A program made the translations under genes and the position numbers. From Gilliamella sp. wkB108 (lineage in GTDB: Bacteria > Pseudomonadota > Gammaproteobacteria > Enterobacterales > Orbaceae), in assembly GCF_001690195.1 (NCBI RefSeq), contig NZ_LZGM01000073.1, forward strand, positions 1 through 64,000: 64,000 nucleotides of DNA. The letters are read 5' to 3'. Shown piece by piece: positions 29,932-42,240 of the stretch; position 1 is the stretch's first letter; each line of letters starts with the position of its first letter. Under the pieces are notes generated by a model. It saw nothing but the letters and a program-made list of their open reading frames with translations. It ran no database searches and had not been told where the DNA came from.

Positions 29932-30657
29932 TTAATGGATGATCTTAGCTAAGAAATCTTTGGCACGATCTGATTGTGGATTAGTAAAGAACTGCTCTTT
30001 AGAGGTATCTTCAATAATTTCCCCTGCATCCATAAAAATAACGCGGTGTGCCACTTTACGAGCAAAGCCCATTTCGTGAGTAACAACCATCATTGTCATT
30101 CCTTCGTAAGCAAGTTCAACCATTACATCTAACACTTCATTAACCATTTCAGGATCAAGTGCTGAAGTTGGTTCATCAAATAGCATCACAATTGGATCCA
30201 TACAAAGTGCGCGAGCAATAGCAACACGTTGTTGTTGACCACCTGAAAGCTGAGCTGGGTATTTATTTGCATGTGCAAGCAAACCAACGCGATCTAGCAA
30301 ACTAAGTGCTTTTTCTTGTGCTTCTTTATCAGCTCGCCCAAGTACTTTAATTTGAGCAAGAGTTAGATTTTTTAATATTGTTAAATGTGGAAACAGTTCG
30401 AAATGCTGGAACACCATACCAACTTTGGAACGCAATTTAGCCAAATTAGTTGACTGGCTCGTGACTTCTGTTCCATCAATAATAATTTGACCTTTTTGTA
30501 CTGGCTCTAAACCATTGACAGTTTTAATCAGCGTTGATTTACCGGAACCTGACGGACCACAAACTACCACAACTTCGCCTTTACCGACTCTTGTTGTACA
30601 GTTTTTTAATACTTGAAATTGTCCATACCATTTTGATACATTTTCTAAGGAGATCAT
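29932..30657 (-). CDS. gltL: Glutamate/aspartate ABC transporter ATPase
   Basis: A 241-aa ATPase with Walker [11 protein letters not shown], signature [15 protein letters not shown], Walker [16 protein letters not shown] and H-loop TMMVVTHEM. It is the last gene of gltIJKL, overlapping gltK by 4 nt. The order gltI-J-K-L next to lnt is the enteric arrangement, which supports the acidic amino acid specificity. Confidence 0.93.
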   Translation of the reverse strand: MISLENVSKWYGQFQVLKNCTTRVGKGEVVVVCGPSGSGKSTLIKTVNGLEPVQKGQIIIDGTEVTSQSTNLAKLRSKVGMVFQHFELFPHLTILKNLTLAQIKVLGRADKEAQEKALSLLDRVGLLAHANKYPAQLSGGQQQRVAIARALCMDPIVMLFDEPTSALDPEMVNEVLDVMVELAYEGMTMMVVTHEMGFARKVAHRVIFMDAGEIIEDTSKEQFFTNPQSDRAKDFLAKIIH

Positions 30658-31355
30658 CTATTTATCCCTTTTTTGAAATAATTAACTAAACGTGAAGCAG
30701 TAAAACAAATTACAAAATAACTCGCTGCTGCAAAAATAATCATTGAATATTTAACAGTGCCACCTTGCACATTACCAATTTGTGTAACGCTTGCGCCAAA
30801 AAGGTCGATTAAACTCATTACATAAACTAAAGAGGTATCCTGAAATAAGATAATACCCTGCGTTAATAGTAATGGCACCATCGATCTAAATGCTTGAGGT
30901 AAAATAATCAAGCGCATTGCTTGGCTTTTTGTCATTCCTAATGCATACGCTGCATGGTATTGACCTTTAGTCACTGCATTAATACCGGCACGAATGATCT
31001 CAGAATAATAAGCCGCTTCAAAAAGTGCAAATGCAATCATAGCTGAAACAATTCGAACATCAGCATAAGGCGGAAGATTAAATACATATTTTATAACTTG
31101 CGGTAATGCTAAATAAAACCATAACAATACTAATAGTAGTGGTATAGAACGGAATAAATTGACATAGCATTTGGCAAAAATATTAAGTATTTTACAATTT
31201 GACAAGCGCATAAGTGCCAGCACTGTACCCCAGACAATACCAAAGATAACGGCATTTAAAGTAATTTTAGTTGTTAGCCATAAACCACTTAATAATAAAT
31301 GATAATTATCTAATACCAATGAAGGTATATTGGCAATCCAATCAAATAATTGCAT
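30654..31355 (-). CDS. gltK: Glutamate/aspartate ABC transporter permease GltK
   Basis: A 233-aa inner-membrane permease from ATG 31355. The EAA-type loop is [22 protein letters not shown]. The start at 31355 is 1 nt after the gltJ stop and has GGAGG 5 nt upstream; the longer frame from 31367 would use an ATG lying upstream of that site. Pairs with GltJ to form the channel. Confidence 0.93.
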   Translation of the reverse strand: MQLFDWIANIPSLVLDNYHLLLSGLWLTTKITLNAVIFGIVWGTVLALMRLSNCKILNIFAKCYVNLFRSIPLLLVLLWFYLALPQVIKYVFNLPPYADVRIVSAMIAFALFEAAYYSEIIRAGINAVTKGQYHAAYALGMTKSQAMRLIILPQAFRSMVPLLLTQGIILFQDTSLVYVMSLIDLFGASVTQIGNVQGGTVKYSMIIFAAASYFVICFTASRLVNYFKKGINR

Positions 31356-31356
31356 C

Positions 31357-32091
31357 TTATCCTCCATGATTCATATTAGGTAAACGCGTATGTTTTTCAA
31401 CAATTCGCATAATAGTAATAACGGCATAATTGATCAGCATAAAGGCTATGGTGACGCCGCATAATATTTCGATGATACTATTAGTTGACTCATTGATACG
31501 ATCAATTTGGCCAATTAAATCGATTAGACCAATAGTTGAAGCAACCGATGAGTTTTTAATAATATTTGTCATCTCAGAGGTCAGTGGCGGAATAATGCGT
31601 CGATAAGCATTTGGCAATAGTATATACCGATATGCTTGGCAATTAGTTAAGCCAAGTGCTAAAGCAGCATATCGTTGACCTTTAGGTAAAGTTTGAATAC
31701 CTGTTCTGACTTGTTCAGCAACACGAGCCGAAGTAAATAATCCCAAAGCAAGTGCTGCAGTGATAAACGAGCTTATATTTGGCGATAATCCAGATATAAA
31801 CCAAGTTTTTAGACTGCCTGTCAATATTTCTGGCAGAATCATATACCACAAAAACATTTGCACAAGTAATGGAATATTGCGGAATAGCTGAATATAGCTA
31901 GCAGCAAAATTTTGTAGAAATTTATTTTCTAAAGTTCGGCAGATCCCTACCAGTGATCCTAGTAAGAAGGCGATGATCCAAGCAGTAACTGCTAAAGAAG
32001 CTGTTACAAAGACACCATCTAAAAGCCAGTTTAAATAAATTCCATCACCGTAGGGAGTGGGTTCAAAAAATAATGTCCAATTAAAACTCAT
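31357..32091 (-). CDS. gltJ: Glutamate/aspartate ABC transporter permease GltJ
   Basis: A 244-aa membrane protein with the HisMQ permease loop [20 protein letters not shown] and then [14 protein letters not shown]. It follows gltI after a 91-bp gap that contains a hairpin, a common way to lower permease expression relative to the binding protein. Confidence 0.93.
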   Translation of the reverse strand: MSFNWTLFFEPTPYGDGIYLNWLLDGVFVTASLAVTAWIIAFLLGSLVGICRTLENKFLQNFAASYIQLFRNIPLLVQMFLWYMILPEILTGSLKTWFISGLSPNISSFITAALALGLFTSARVAEQVRTGIQTLPKGQRYAALALGLTNCQAYRYILLPNAYRRIIPPLTSEMTNIIKNSSVASTIGLIDLIGQIDRINESTNSIIEILCGVTIAFMLINYAVITIMRIVEKHTRLPNMNHGG

Positions 32092-32116
32092 AATATATTT
32101 AATTCATTAAATTAGA

Positions 32117-32160
32117 TTATGTACCAAATATAACGATATATCGATATAGTCAGTACATAA
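32117..32160 (-). other. Intercistronic hairpin between gltI and gltJ
   Basis: TTATGTAC and GTACATAA form the outer stem, with an inner ATATCGATAT palindrome. There is no T run. It probably stabilises the gltI message or attenuates reading into gltJKL. Confidence 0.5.
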
Positions 32161-32182
32161 GATTAGAAAGATAAGAAAAGTA

Positions 32183-33097
32183 TTAATCTAATGCTTTATC
32201 ATTTGGATTTGCAAAAAGTTCAACCATCTTAGGTGAAATCTCTAGTGCCATATTGGCACCTTTTGGTGGAACTGGTTGAGTAAACCATTTATTGTAAGAT
32301 TCTAAAGCTTTTCCTGATTTCTGTGCGTCAGCAATTGTTTTGTCCATTAATTGTTTAAATTGAACATCGTCTTTTCTGACCATACAACCATAAGCTTCAT
32401 AAGAGAGAGGTTCACCAACAATTTTCCATTCTGTAGGATTTATCGCTCGTGAACGTTCACCAGCAAGTAAAGCATCATCCATTAAGAATGCAACAGCTCG
32501 ACCTGTTTCTAAAGCATTAAATGCATCACCATGATCTTTAGGTGTAATAATACGAATACCTAAATTTTCTTTACTATTGATTTGATTTAAGCGAATTTCA
32601 GAGGTTGTTCCTGCGGTAGTTACCACATTTTTACCTTTAAGATCGTTAATACTATTGATATTACTATCTGCTTTCACTAAAAAGCGAGTACCAACAATGA
32701 AGATAGTATCTGAAAAACTAACAGTTTTTTGACGTTCTAGGTTGTTAGTGGTTGAGCCACATTCAAAATCATAAGTATAGTTATTAAGTAATTGAATACG
32801 AGTCTTAGAGGTAACTGGTAAATATTTTACTTTAAGATTGGGTAAATTTAACTCTTTTTTAACTGCTTCTACAATTAAATTAGAATAATCTTGGGAGTAA
32901 CCAATTACTTCTTGATTATCACCGTAATAAGAAAATGGAATAGAAGATTCACGATGACCAACAACAATAACACCACTATCTTTTATTTTGGCTAATGTAC
33001 CGCTTAGTTCCTCTGCAACTGCGGCACCACTCATTAGTCCCAACATTGCAAATGATAACACTAATTTGGTTAATTTTGTTTTTTTGTTCATACTCAT
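32183..33097 (-). CDS. gltI: Glutamate/aspartate periplasmic binding protein
   Basis: A 304-aa protein with signal peptide (LVLSFAMLGLMSGAAVA-EE). The type II fold shows GTLAKIKDSGVIVVGHRESS at the start, SIPFSYYGDNQEVIGYSQDY, and GTTSEIRLNQ with the ligand-contacting Thr/Arg. It is the first gene of the operon and lies downstream of lnt, the enteric order. Confidence 0.93.
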   Translation of the reverse strand: MSMNKKTKLTKLVLSFAMLGLMSGAAVAEELSGTLAKIKDSGVIVVGHRESSIPFSYYGDNQEVIGYSQDYSNLIVEAVKKELNLPNLKVKYLPVTSKTRIQLLNNYTYDFECGSTTNNLERQKTVSFSDTIFIVGTRFLVKADSNINSINDLKGKNVVTTAGTTSEIRLNQINSKENLGIRIITPKDHGDAFNALETGRAVAFLMDDALLAGERSRAINPTEWKIVGEPLSYEAYGCMVRKDDVQFKQLMDKTIADAQKSGKALESYNKWFTQPVPPKGANMALEISPKMVELFANPNDKALD

Positions 33098-33318
33098 CTC
33101 CTACTGTTTAATTTGTATCATATTAAATATATTTAATATTTTTACAAAGGGGGTATATTATAACTTATTTTTTAGCATAAAAGTACTTTTTACTGTTTAT
33201 TTGTATATTATTGAAGTCAGGTGATGCCTATAAATCTTAAGTTTCAGATGCAAATTGGTGTCACCCATATAGTTTATAACCATATAAATTAAAGCAATAA
33301 TTATGCCATTATCTTAGA

Positions 33319-34860
33319 CTATGAGCGTTTTTTTATGAAAAGTGAAATAAACATCAACAACATGATGACAGAAGAGATCATATCCTTCCATTTAGCATAA
33401 GGTGTTAAACCAATTGTTGGCGATATTGTTTGGGTTAAGACGGCGGTTTCAAATTGAGGAAGTTGTTTAATAATATTGCCATGGTGATCAATGATAGCGG
33501 TAATCCCATTGTTGGTGCTACGAATTAACGGACGACCAAACTCTAATGCTCTGGCTTGTGCCATTTGTAGATGCTGCCATGGACCAATACTGTCACCAAA
33601 CCAAGCATCATTAGATACAGTTAGTAAAAAATCTGTATCAGGTGCAAAGTTCTGTAAGATTAAATTAGATAAAATTACTTCGTAACAGATAGCGGTAGTG
33701 AACTTGAACCCTTTAATTGTAAGTTGTGGTTGTGTTGCTTCACCAGCTTTCATTGATGACATAGGAATATCAAGAAGAGCAGCAATTGGTTCAAGTACCG
33801 ATTCTAAAGGGGTGAATTCGCCAAACGGAACTAAGTGATGTTTCTGATAGCGGTTAGTCGTCGGGTATTCATAAGGATTTTTTTCACCAAGAACTAATAA
33901 CGTATTGTAAATATTGCTGTTGGTTTCGTGAATTCGATCTGCGGGTCGGAAATCAATAATGCCAACTGCAATTTCCGCATCATTTTCTCTGGCTTCATTA
34001 TCTAGATATTGTAAATAAGGTTGTTGATTTAATTCAAAATCAGTAATACTTGCTTCTGACCAGATAATGATTTTATCTTTACTCAGGTTTGCTTTAGTTA
34101 GTTCAGCATACGTACTTAAGGTTTTATTTAATTGCTGGCTTGACCAGCGTAAAGATTGAGCAATATTTCCTTGTATTAACACAAAATTAGCAGAACGTTG
34201 ACTATTTACTGTCGTCCAATTGATATTTTTGAATGAAAATGGTGCAATAAAGATCACCAATAGTGCAATTACAGCACCAAATGTGTGCGTTTTTTGCGCT
34301 AAGCGTTTTATGTTATATAACGTGTAAACAACCAATCCGCATATAATAGTGGTTAATAAATTTACCCCATTAATTCCTATGATTGGAAAGTAAGCACGTA
34401 AAGGGCTATCAAGCTGGCTATAACCTATTTGCAACCAAGCAAATCCAGTGAGAATATAACCACGTAAAAACTCAGTTAATTGCCAAATTAGTGGGGCAGC
34501 TAGTACTAACTGTTTAAATGAATATTTATGAAAAAATCGATTTAATAAGCGAAGTAAAAGCGCAAATAGCATTGGGTATAACGATAGATATAAGACTAAC
34601 AGTCCTAAAATGGTAATCGCAATAGGAGTACTAACTTCACCATACTGCTTAATACTGATATAAACCCAATGGATACCAGATGCAAAATAACCAATACCCC
34701 AAGTTAAACCAATTCGCATGGCTTGTTTTCTGGTTTTGTCTGCAATTAGCCATAATAGGCCGGCAAATGAGATAATAGATAAAGGCCAAATATGAAAAGG
34801 TGCATAGCTAAAAACAGCTATACCACCTAAAATTAAACCTAAGAAAAGATGTTTAAGCAT
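33319..34860 (-). CDS. lnt: Apolipoprotein N-acyltransferase
   Basis: A 513-aa inner-membrane enzyme with about six to eight N-terminal helices and a periplasmic nitrilase domain. The catalytic Glu is in WSEASITDF (about residue 268) and the catalytic Cys in [10 protein letters not shown] (about residue 391). It transfers the third acyl chain to lipoproteins. Its start overlaps the corC stop by 8 nt. Confidence 0.95.
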   Translation of the reverse strand: MLKHLFLGLILGGIAVFSYAPFHIWPLSIISFAGLLWLIADKTRKQAMRIGLTWGIGYFASGIHWVYISIKQYGEVSTPIAITILGLLVLYLSLYPMLFALLLRLLNRFFHKYSFKQLVLAAPLIWQLTEFLRGYILTGFAWLQIGYSQLDSPLRAYFPIIGINGVNLLTTIICGLVVYTLYNIKRLAQKTHTFGAVIALLVIFIAPFSFKNINWTTVNSQRSANFVLIQGNIAQSLRWSSQQLNKTLSTYAELTKANLSKDKIIIWSEASITDFELNQQPYLQYLDNEARENDAEIAVGIIDFRPADRIHETNSNIYNTLLVLGEKNPYEYPTTNRYQKHHLVPFGEFTPLESVLEPIAALLDIPMSSMKAGEATQPQLTIKGFKFTTAICYEVILSNLILQNFAPDTDFLLTVSNDAWFGDSIGPWQHLQMAQARALEFGRPLIRSTNNGITAIIDHHGNIIKQLPQFETAVLTQTISPTIGLTPYAKWKDMISSVIMLLMFISLFIKKRS

Positions 34861-35725
34861 TGTCAGCTAACTCTAAACTAGGCACAGTTGCACCTTCTGG
34901 AATAGTCACATGTAATTGAATGATTCGCCGACGATCAGCAATGGTCACTTTAAATTGGTAACCATCAATTGTGATACTTTCACCGCGTACTGGTAAACGA
35001 CCAAAATGCTGCATTACCAATCCTCCAATCGTATCCATTTCTTCATCACTAAAGTTTGTTGCAAAGGTTTCATTAAAATCTTCAACTGGCGTTAGAGCGC
35101 GGACTGTATAAACGGATTGAGATAGGCGACGGATATCACGGTCTTCAACCTCGTCATACTCATCTTCGATATCACCAACAATAAGCTCTAAAATATCTTC
35201 AATGGTAACTAGACCAGATACTCCGCCAAATTCATCAATAGCAATTGCCATATGATAGCGCTGCATACGGAACTCTTTTAACATATGATCTACACGCTTA
35301 CTTTCTGGCACAACAACAGTAGGACGTAAAATATTTTTGAGATTAAAGTTATCAACACCTTCACGAATAAAAATGAGTAGATCTTTGGCTAACAAAATGC
35401 CTTCAATATGATCTCGATTTTCACTAATAACAGGATATCGGGAGTGACCATGTTCAGAAATAATATCTAAACATTCATCAAGAGTGTAGTTGTCATTAAT
35501 GGTAACAATTTGAGAACGGGGGATCATAATATCGCGAACACGTTGTTCTGCTATATCCATTACACCCTCAATCATATCAAGAGTATCAGGATCGATAAGT
35601 TCATTTTCTTCAGCTTCGCGTATAACTTCGATCAATTCTTCCTTGTCTTTTGGCTCTGAATTAAATAACTGATTTAACCATAATGTGAACCCTTTTTTCG
35701 GTCTCCGGTGATTATCATCACTCAT
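34853..35725 (-). CDS. corC: CorC/YbeX, CBS-domain magnesium-cobalt efflux protein
   Basis: The 290-aa cytosolic protein has two CBS domains ([40 protein letters not shown]) and a CorC_HlyC C-terminal domain ([20 protein letters not shown]). It is a putative regulator of Mg/Co efflux and in E. coli is linked to ribosome quality. It lies between ybeY and lnt as in enterics. Confidence 0.93.
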   Translation of the reverse strand: MSDDNHRRPKKGFTLWLNQLFNSEPKDKEELIEVIREAEENELIDPDTLDMIEGVMDIAEQRVRDIMIPRSQIVTINDNYTLDECLDIISEHGHSRYPVISENRDHIEGILLAKDLLIFIREGVDNFNLKNILRPTVVVPESKRVDHMLKEFRMQRYHMAIAIDEFGGVSGLVTIEDILELIVGDIEDEYDEVEDRDIRRLSQSVYTVRALTPVEDFNETFATNFSDEEMDTIGGLVMQHFGRLPVRGESITIDGYQFKVTIADRRRIIQLHVTIPEGATVPSLELADNA

Positions 35726-35837
35726 TTGCTCTCATCCCTTTCTGTTAGTGAATTATTTATTTTTATAATTAGGTATTAAATGTACAATTTCATCATCAAG
35801 ATTACAACATGAATAAACGAAGTAATCTATATTTTTG

Positions 35838-36302
35838 TTAATCAATTGGTTGATAAGGATTATCAAAACCTAATTGTTTCATGATATCAATTTCGATATT
35901 TTCCATTTCTTCGGCTTCTTCGTCAAGAATATGATCATAACCTAACAAATGTAAACAACCATGGACAATCATATGCGCCCAATGCGAAGTTAATGATTTA
36001 TTTTGTTCTTTTGCCTCTGCTTCTACAACTTGCTTACAAATAATTAAATCACCTAATAGAGGTACTTCAATTTCAATAGGTGATTCAAAAGGAAACGATA
36101 ATACATTAGTCGGTTTATTTTTATGTCGATAGGTGTTATTTAATTGCTGAGATTCTTGTTCATCAACAATACGAATAGTGATTTCGGCATTATCCATAAA
36201 TTGCGGCAGAATAACTTCGAGCCACTGCATAATTTGTGGTTCATTTGGCAAATTGTCACAGTTTTGAGTAGCGATTTGTAAGTCTAATATAATTTCGCTC
36301 AT
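35838..36302 (-). CDS. ybeY: Endoribonuclease YbeY
   Basis: A 154-aa metalloprotein with the zinc site [11 protein letters not shown] (about residues 114-124). It acts in 16S rRNA 3' end maturation and 70S quality control. The E. coli neighbour ybeZ (PhoH-like) is missing; rlmH lies upstream instead. Confidence 0.96.
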   Translation of the reverse strand: MSEIILDLQIATQNCDNLPNEPQIMQWLEVILPQFMDNAEITIRIVDEQESQQLNNTYRHKNKPTNVLSFPFESPIEIEVPLLGDLIICKQVVEAEAKEQNKSLTSHWAHMIVHGCLHLLGYDHILDEEAEEMENIEIDIMKQLGFDNPYQPID

Positions 36303-36320
36303 TATCTATTTCCTGACTAT

Positions 36321-36791
36321 TTATTCTCGATGATAAGGATGATTGGTGGTTAAACTCCAAGCCCGATAAAGGCTTTCAGCAACAATCACACGGACTAATG
36401 GATGAGGTAGTGTTAATGGTGAAAGTGACCAACTTTGCTCGGCAAGAGCTTTACAAGCAGGGGATAAACCTTCAGGGCCACCAATTAATAAACTGACATC
36501 CCGGCCATCAGTTTTCCAACGCTCTAGCTGCTCAGCTAGATTGTGAGTAGTGTAAGGTTTACCGGGAATGTCGAGGGTAACGATACGATTACCTTTACCA
36601 CAAGCGCCAAGCATTAACTCACCTTCTTTATCTAAAATCCGTACAATATCTGCATTTTTAGTTCGTTTACCCGCAGGTATCTCAATGAGATCTAAAGGCA
36701 TATCTTTAGGAAAACGAGAACAATAGTCATCAAAAGCGGTAGTGACCCAATTTGGCATTTTTGTACCGACAGCAATAAGCTGTATCTTCAC
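36321..36791 (-). CDS. rlmH: 23S rRNA (pseudouridine1915-N3)-methyltransferase
   Basis: A 156-aa SPOUT enzyme. The SAM knot motifs are [11 protein letters not shown] and [20 protein letters not shown]. It methylates pseudouridine 1915 of 23S rRNA. Starts at GTG, 4 bp after the rsfS stop; the two form the usual rsfS-rlmH pair. Confidence 0.96.
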   Translation of the reverse strand: MKIQLIAVGTKMPNWVTTAFDDYCSRFPKDMPLDLIEIPAGKRTKNADIVRILDKEGELMLGACGKGNRIVTLDIPGKPYTTHNLAEQLERWKTDGRDVSLLIGGPEGLSPACKALAEQSWSLSPLTLPHPLVRVIVAESLYRAWSLTTNHPYHRE

Positions 36792-36795
36792 GCAG

Positions 36796-37110
36796 TTAAC
36801 TCCATAACTTCTCGAGTTCGTAAAGTTGACGGCTCTCTTCTTGCATTATATGTACAATCACAGAATCCATATCAACCACCACCCAATCAGCATCATTCTG
36901 GCCTTCACTACCTAATACTAGGTGTCCTTGTTTTTTGGCTTCATCAAGAAGGTGACCGGCAATAGAAGCTACATGGCGGTTGGAGGTACCAGTACAAATT
37001 ATCATGTAATCGGTAATACTGGATTTACCACGGACATCAAGGGTGACAATATCTTTACCTTTTAAATCATCAATTTTATCGAAGATAAAATCTTGTAACG
37101 ATTGCTGCAA
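36796..37110 (-). CDS. rsfS: Ribosomal silencing factor RsfS
   Basis: A 104-aa protein with the family pattern [34 protein letters not shown], and [20 protein letters not shown]. It binds L14 (uL14) and blocks subunit joining in starvation. It is the first gene of the run to lnt. Confidence 0.96.
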   Translation of the reverse strand: MQQSLQDFIFDKIDDLKGKDIVTLDVRGKSSITDYMIICTGTSNRHVASIAGHLLDEAKKQGHLVLGSEGQNDADWVVVDMDSVIVHIMQEESRQLYELEKLWS

Positions 37111-37198
37111 AATAATCTCTCTATGATTAAATAATAAAGTGTTAGTATAGCATATTTTTTAAAAATCACGGTTATGATTGAATGAGATCTTAAGACAA

Positions 37199-37245
37199 TT
37201 GACAAAATATTTCAGGTTAACTATACGTTTTAGTATAAAATTTAA
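37199..37245 (+). repeat. Dispersed short repeat, copy B
   Basis: TTGACAAAATATTTCAGG followed by TTAACTATACGTTTTAGTAT. It shares most bases with copy A. Lies between the rsfS promoter side and the cydC stop, antisense to both genes. Confidence 0.7.
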
Positions 37246-37278
37246 TGATCATCAAATAAATTTAATCGGTCATAGTTG

Positions 37279-38910
37279 TTAAAGTGAAATAATACGATCA
37301 AACAGTGGATCATGAGTTAAACGGTGTGTCACCATTATTAAGGTTTTATCCTTACAAGTTTGCTTAATTAATGCAATAATTTGTTGTTCGGTTTGCTGAT
37401 CAAGGCTTTCTGTTGGCTCATCCATTAATATTAATGGTGAGTTGTGTAGTAATGCTCTGGCAATACCGATTCGACGAATTTCCCCTCCAGAAAGTGAACG
37501 TCCTCCTTGTCCGAGAGGTAAATCTAACCCTTCTTGTGTCGTTAACAATTTATCAAGTTCTACTTGTTGTAATACCGCAATCAATTGTTGATCGGTTGCT
37601 TGCTGATCACCTATAAGTAGATTTTGACGTAAACTATCACTAAATATGGTAATAATTTGTGGAACAACTGCAATTGCTTGTCGTAAGGTTTTTTCATCTA
37701 GTTGATTAAGTGGGGTATCATTAAAATAAATATTACCTGAATTAGGCTCCCAAGCACGATTAATCAGACTTAATAGCGTTGATTTGCCACAGCCTGTTTT
37801 ACCAATCAAGCCAATATGTTCACCGGCTTGAATCGTTAACGAAAAATTGGTTAAGATAGCAAAAGGTTGATTTGGATAACTAAAATTGATTTGCTTAAAT
37901 TGTAATTTGGCTGAACTTAAATCAATGGTTTTTCCAGATTTAACAAATTTGATATTTGGTGTTTGATTGAAAATAGCACTGGTGCGAGTAGCTGAAGTTA
38001 ATACCTGTCCTAAGAAGATAAAAGCCCCCGGGATAGGGGTTAAAATTTCAGCACTAGCAAGACAAACAAACACAAACAGCGCAACTAATGGCGATAAAGT
38101 GTATTGAGTAATTAACCATAAAACCAGTAAAGTCAGAAATCCTACAATCAGTAATACGACAGCACTGGATAAAGCCATTAATGTTGACTGGCGTTGCTGA
38201 TTTCGTAGCCAATTGGTTTCGAGTTCATCCAGTTTAGCTCGGTAACGTAATTGAGCATTAAACAGCGTCAATTCAGCTTGACCTTGTAAATAGTTAATTA
38301 AAAGTAGACGGTATTCACTTTGCTGTTGAGCCAGCGTTACGCCTAACTGTTTACCTGCTTGGTAAAATATAATCGGTACAGCAAGCAAGGTGATGGTGAG
38401 AACAATGGTGATGATAAGAGCAATGGGTAGATTAATTGTACTTAAGCCTACAAATAGCATCACAATTATGATTAATGCGGTGACAATAGGTGAAAATAAC
38501 TTTAAATAGAGATGATCTAAAGCATCAATATCAACAATAAATCGGTTGAGCAGATCGGCTCTTTGATACTGGGCTAATTGATTAGCGCTCAAAGGTAAAA
38601 TCTTTCGAAAAGCTAATGTTCTTAAATAAGCTAAGATCTTAAAGGTAGTGTCGTGATCAACTAAACGTTCCATGTAGCGAGCAGCAGTGCGAGTGATCGC
38701 AGCACCACGTACACCAGCAGCAGGTAACATATAGTTGAATGTATATAAACCGGCAACACCAACAAATGCAGTAGAGGCTAAAAACCATCCTGATAATGAT
38801 AGTAGAAATACACTGGCAAAAAGTGTAAGAATCGATAATGATAAACCAATTAAGATCTGCCAAAAATAGTGTTTATAAAGAGCAATATAAGGTCGTAGTA
38901 TGGCTAGCAT
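37279..38910 (-). CDS. cydC: Glutathione/cysteine ABC exporter subunit CydC
   Basis: A 543-aa half-transporter: six helices, then ATPase with Walker A GLIGKTGCGKSTLL, signature LSGGEIRRIGIARAL and Walker B LILMDEPTESLD. With CydD it exports thiols to the periplasm and is needed for cytochrome bd assembly. It overlaps the cydD stop by 7 nt; the ribosome site lies in the cydD end. The frame ends FDRIISL, a little short of E. coli CydC (573 aa). Confidence 0.95.
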   Translation of the reverse strand: MLAILRPYIALYKHYFWQILIGLSLSILTLFASVFLLSLSGWFLASTAFVGVAGLYTFNYMLPAAGVRGAAITRTAARYMERLVDHDTTFKILAYLRTLAFRKILPLSANQLAQYQRADLLNRFIVDIDALDHLYLKLFSPIVTALIIIVMLFVGLSTINLPIALIITIVLTITLLAVPIIFYQAGKQLGVTLAQQQSEYRLLLINYLQGQAELTLFNAQLRYRAKLDELETNWLRNQQRQSTLMALSSAVVLLIVGFLTLLVLWLITQYTLSPLVALFVFVCLASAEILTPIPGAFIFLGQVLTSATRTSAIFNQTPNIKFVKSGKTIDLSSAKLQFKQINFSYPNQPFAILTNFSLTIQAGEHIGLIGKTGCGKSTLLSLINRAWEPNSGNIYFNDTPLNQLDEKTLRQAIAVVPQIITIFSDSLRQNLLIGDQQATDQQLIAVLQQVELDKLLTTQEGLDLPLGQGGRSLSGGEIRRIGIARALLHNSPLILMDEPTESLDQQTEQQIIALIKQTCKDKTLIMVTHRLTHDPLFDRIISL

Positions 38911-40619
38911 GAGATCTCCTTAATATCACAATGAAGTTTACCTTTTGCTAGTTGCCAAATTAAGTCATATTGTTCAACATCATCTATCTGATGTGTGATA
39001 GTAATGCTATTAGGTGCAATATGATGTTGTTCAAGGTTTTGTACGGTTTGTTTATCTAAGCTTGCGGTAGGTTCATCGAGTATTAACAGCTGGCAAGGTT
39101 TTAACATTGCTCTTGCTAATGCAATCCGTTGCGCTTGCCCAACCGATAGGCGTAATGCATCTTCACCCACTTGCGTATCCAGACCTTCAGGTAATTTGGC
39201 AATGACATCGCTTAATTGCGCTTTAATAATAACCGATAAAAGTTCTTCATTGGTAGCATTAGGTTTACCAAGTAAAATATTTTCACGTACAGAGCTATTA
39301 ATTAGGTAAGGCGATTGTCCTATCCAACTAACTTGTTGTTGCCAATCGGCAAGATCTAATTGATTAAATTCGATACCATTTATTTTGAGCGAGCCTTTAT
39401 AGGGTAAAAAACCAAGTAATACATGCATTAAAGAGGTCTTACCTTCACCACTGGTACCAATTAGAGCCAGTTGGAATGGTGCTTGCAGTTTAAAAGATAA
39501 TGGTCCAACAATAGGTTGTTGTTCAATGGATAAAACAATCAGATCTTGTGCTTCAATCGTTTGCAGTGATGTATTGAGTCTATCTTTAATCGTGGTTTGG
39601 TTTACTTGTTGTTGTGGTATTTTTTTATTTAAAAAGGCTTCTATATTATCGGCAGCAGCAATGGCTTCAGCTTTAGCATGATAGTAAGTACCTAAATCAC
39701 GCAAAGGTTGAAAAAATTCAGGAGCCAAAATTAATGCAAAAAATCCGGCAAATAGCGTCACTACACCATTATATGAACCGAAATTAAATTCACCTAAGTA
39801 AGAAAATCCAAAATAAACAGCTACAATAGCGATAGAGATAGATGTAAAAAACTCTAATACAGCAGAAGATAAAAACGCCATTTTAAGTACTTGCATGGTT
39901 TTAACACGAAAATCTTCAGATGCACGTTGGATCTCCTCGGCCTGCTTTTCTCCTTGATCAAATAAGCGAATAGTATTCAGTCCTTTCAAACGATCTAAAA
40001 AGTGACCACTTAAATAAGCAAGCGCCTTAAAATGACGACGATTAATATCAGCTGCGCCCATACCGACTAAAATCATAAAAATAGGAATTAAGGGGGCCGT
40101 ACAAAGTAAAATTAAAGCAGCTGTCCAGTTGAAAGGTAAAATGGCGATGCAAATTAAAATGGGTGCCATACTGGCCAATCGCATTTGTGGTAGATAGTGA
40201 GCATAAAAATTTTGTAGATTATCGACTTGCTCAATCACTAAAGTACTCCAAGCACCAGTAGTACTTTGGTTTAAATAAGCAGATCCACGAGATTCAAGTT
40301 GATTAATCAGATTTTGACGAATTTGCTTTCGTACTTTACTGCCCATAGTAAAATTGATTTTTTCGCGTAAATAAATCAATAAAGCACGAGCTAATAGTAC
40401 GGTAAGTAAAGAAAAAAAGTAAATAAGGACATCTGAAAAATTAAGTTGTTCAATAATGATTTTTTGTAAAATCATCGCCAATAATGAAGCTTGTAAAATC
40501 ACCAAAATGGTCAAAATAAAGCCGGTTAAAGTGGAAATACGCAAATCTGTTTTATACATTTTTGCATACTGCTTTAACCAACCCAGAAGATAAGTTTGAC
40601 GGTTTTTATCTAATGACAT
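38904..40619 (-). CDS. cydD: Glutathione/cysteine ABC exporter subunit CydD
   Basis: A 571-aa partner of CydC: membrane domain up to about residue 330, Walker A GTSGEGKTSLM, signature LSVGQAQRIALARAM, Walker B LLILDEPTASLD. The order trxB-cydD-cydC matches E. coli. It begins 15 bp after trxB. Confidence 0.95.
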   Translation of the reverse strand: MSLDKNRQTYLLGWLKQYAKMYKTDLRISTLTGFILTILVILQASLLAMILQKIIIEQLNFSDVLIYFFSLLTVLLARALLIYLREKINFTMGSKVRKQIRQNLINQLESRGSAYLNQSTTGAWSTLVIEQVDNLQNFYAHYLPQMRLASMAPILICIAILPFNWTAALILLCTAPLIPIFMILVGMGAADINRRHFKALAYLSGHFLDRLKGLNTIRLFDQGEKQAEEIQRASEDFRVKTMQVLKMAFLSSAVLEFFTSISIAIVAVYFGFSYLGEFNFGSYNGVVTLFAGFFALILAPEFFQPLRDLGTYYHAKAEAIAAADNIEAFLNKKIPQQQVNQTTIKDRLNTSLQTIEAQDLIVLSIEQQPIVGPLSFKLQAPFQLALIGTSGEGKTSLMHVLLGFLPYKGSLKINGIEFNQLDLADWQQQVSWIGQSPYLINSSVRENILLGKPNATNEELLSVIIKAQLSDVIAKLPEGLDTQVGEDALRLSVGQAQRIALARAMLKPCQLLILDEPTASLDKQTVQNLEQHHIAPNSITITHQIDDVEQYDLIWQLAKGKLHCDIKEISC

Positions 40620-40634
40620 GGATAGGGCAACTTA

Positions 40635-41984
<1,350 letters not shown>

Positions 41985-42170
41985 ATGAACAATCCTTCTA
42001 AAGAAAAAGTAGAGACAGTCCTACAAAAAATCAATTGGGCGCAAGAGATTTTGCATTCAGTGCAACAAAATGTCAGTGATCCACAAATAGGCAATGTTCT
42101 TTCTGGTATTGCATTTATTATGGATTCAGCTTCATTAGATGCAGAAGCGCTCTATCAATTGGTTAAGTAA
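41985..42170 (+). CDS. Small helical protein of unknown function
   Basis: A 61-aa protein (MNNPSKEKVETVLQKINWAQ...). It appears fully helical, without signal peptide or membrane segment. A strong AAGGAG site and a long perfect hairpin 25 bp after the stop mark it as a real single gene. I do not recognise the family. Confidence 0.7.
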   Translation: MNNPSKEKVETVLQKINWAQEILHSVQQNVSDPQIGNVLSGIAFIMDSASLDAEALYQLVK

Positions 42171-42195
42171 AATAGCATTACTTCTTTGTGTTTTT

Positions 42196-42236
42196 ATCAA
42201 TAATATTCCGTCCATGGACGACGGAATATTATTGAT
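42196..42236. terminator. Perfect 17-bp inverted repeat between convergent genes
   Basis: ATCAATAATATTCCGTC and its complement enclose a 7-nt loop; TTATTTAATT follows on the plus strand. It separates the 61-aa gene from the convergent nitroreductase gene and is probably a terminator, perhaps for both. Confidence 0.75.
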
Positions 42237-42240
42237 TTAT

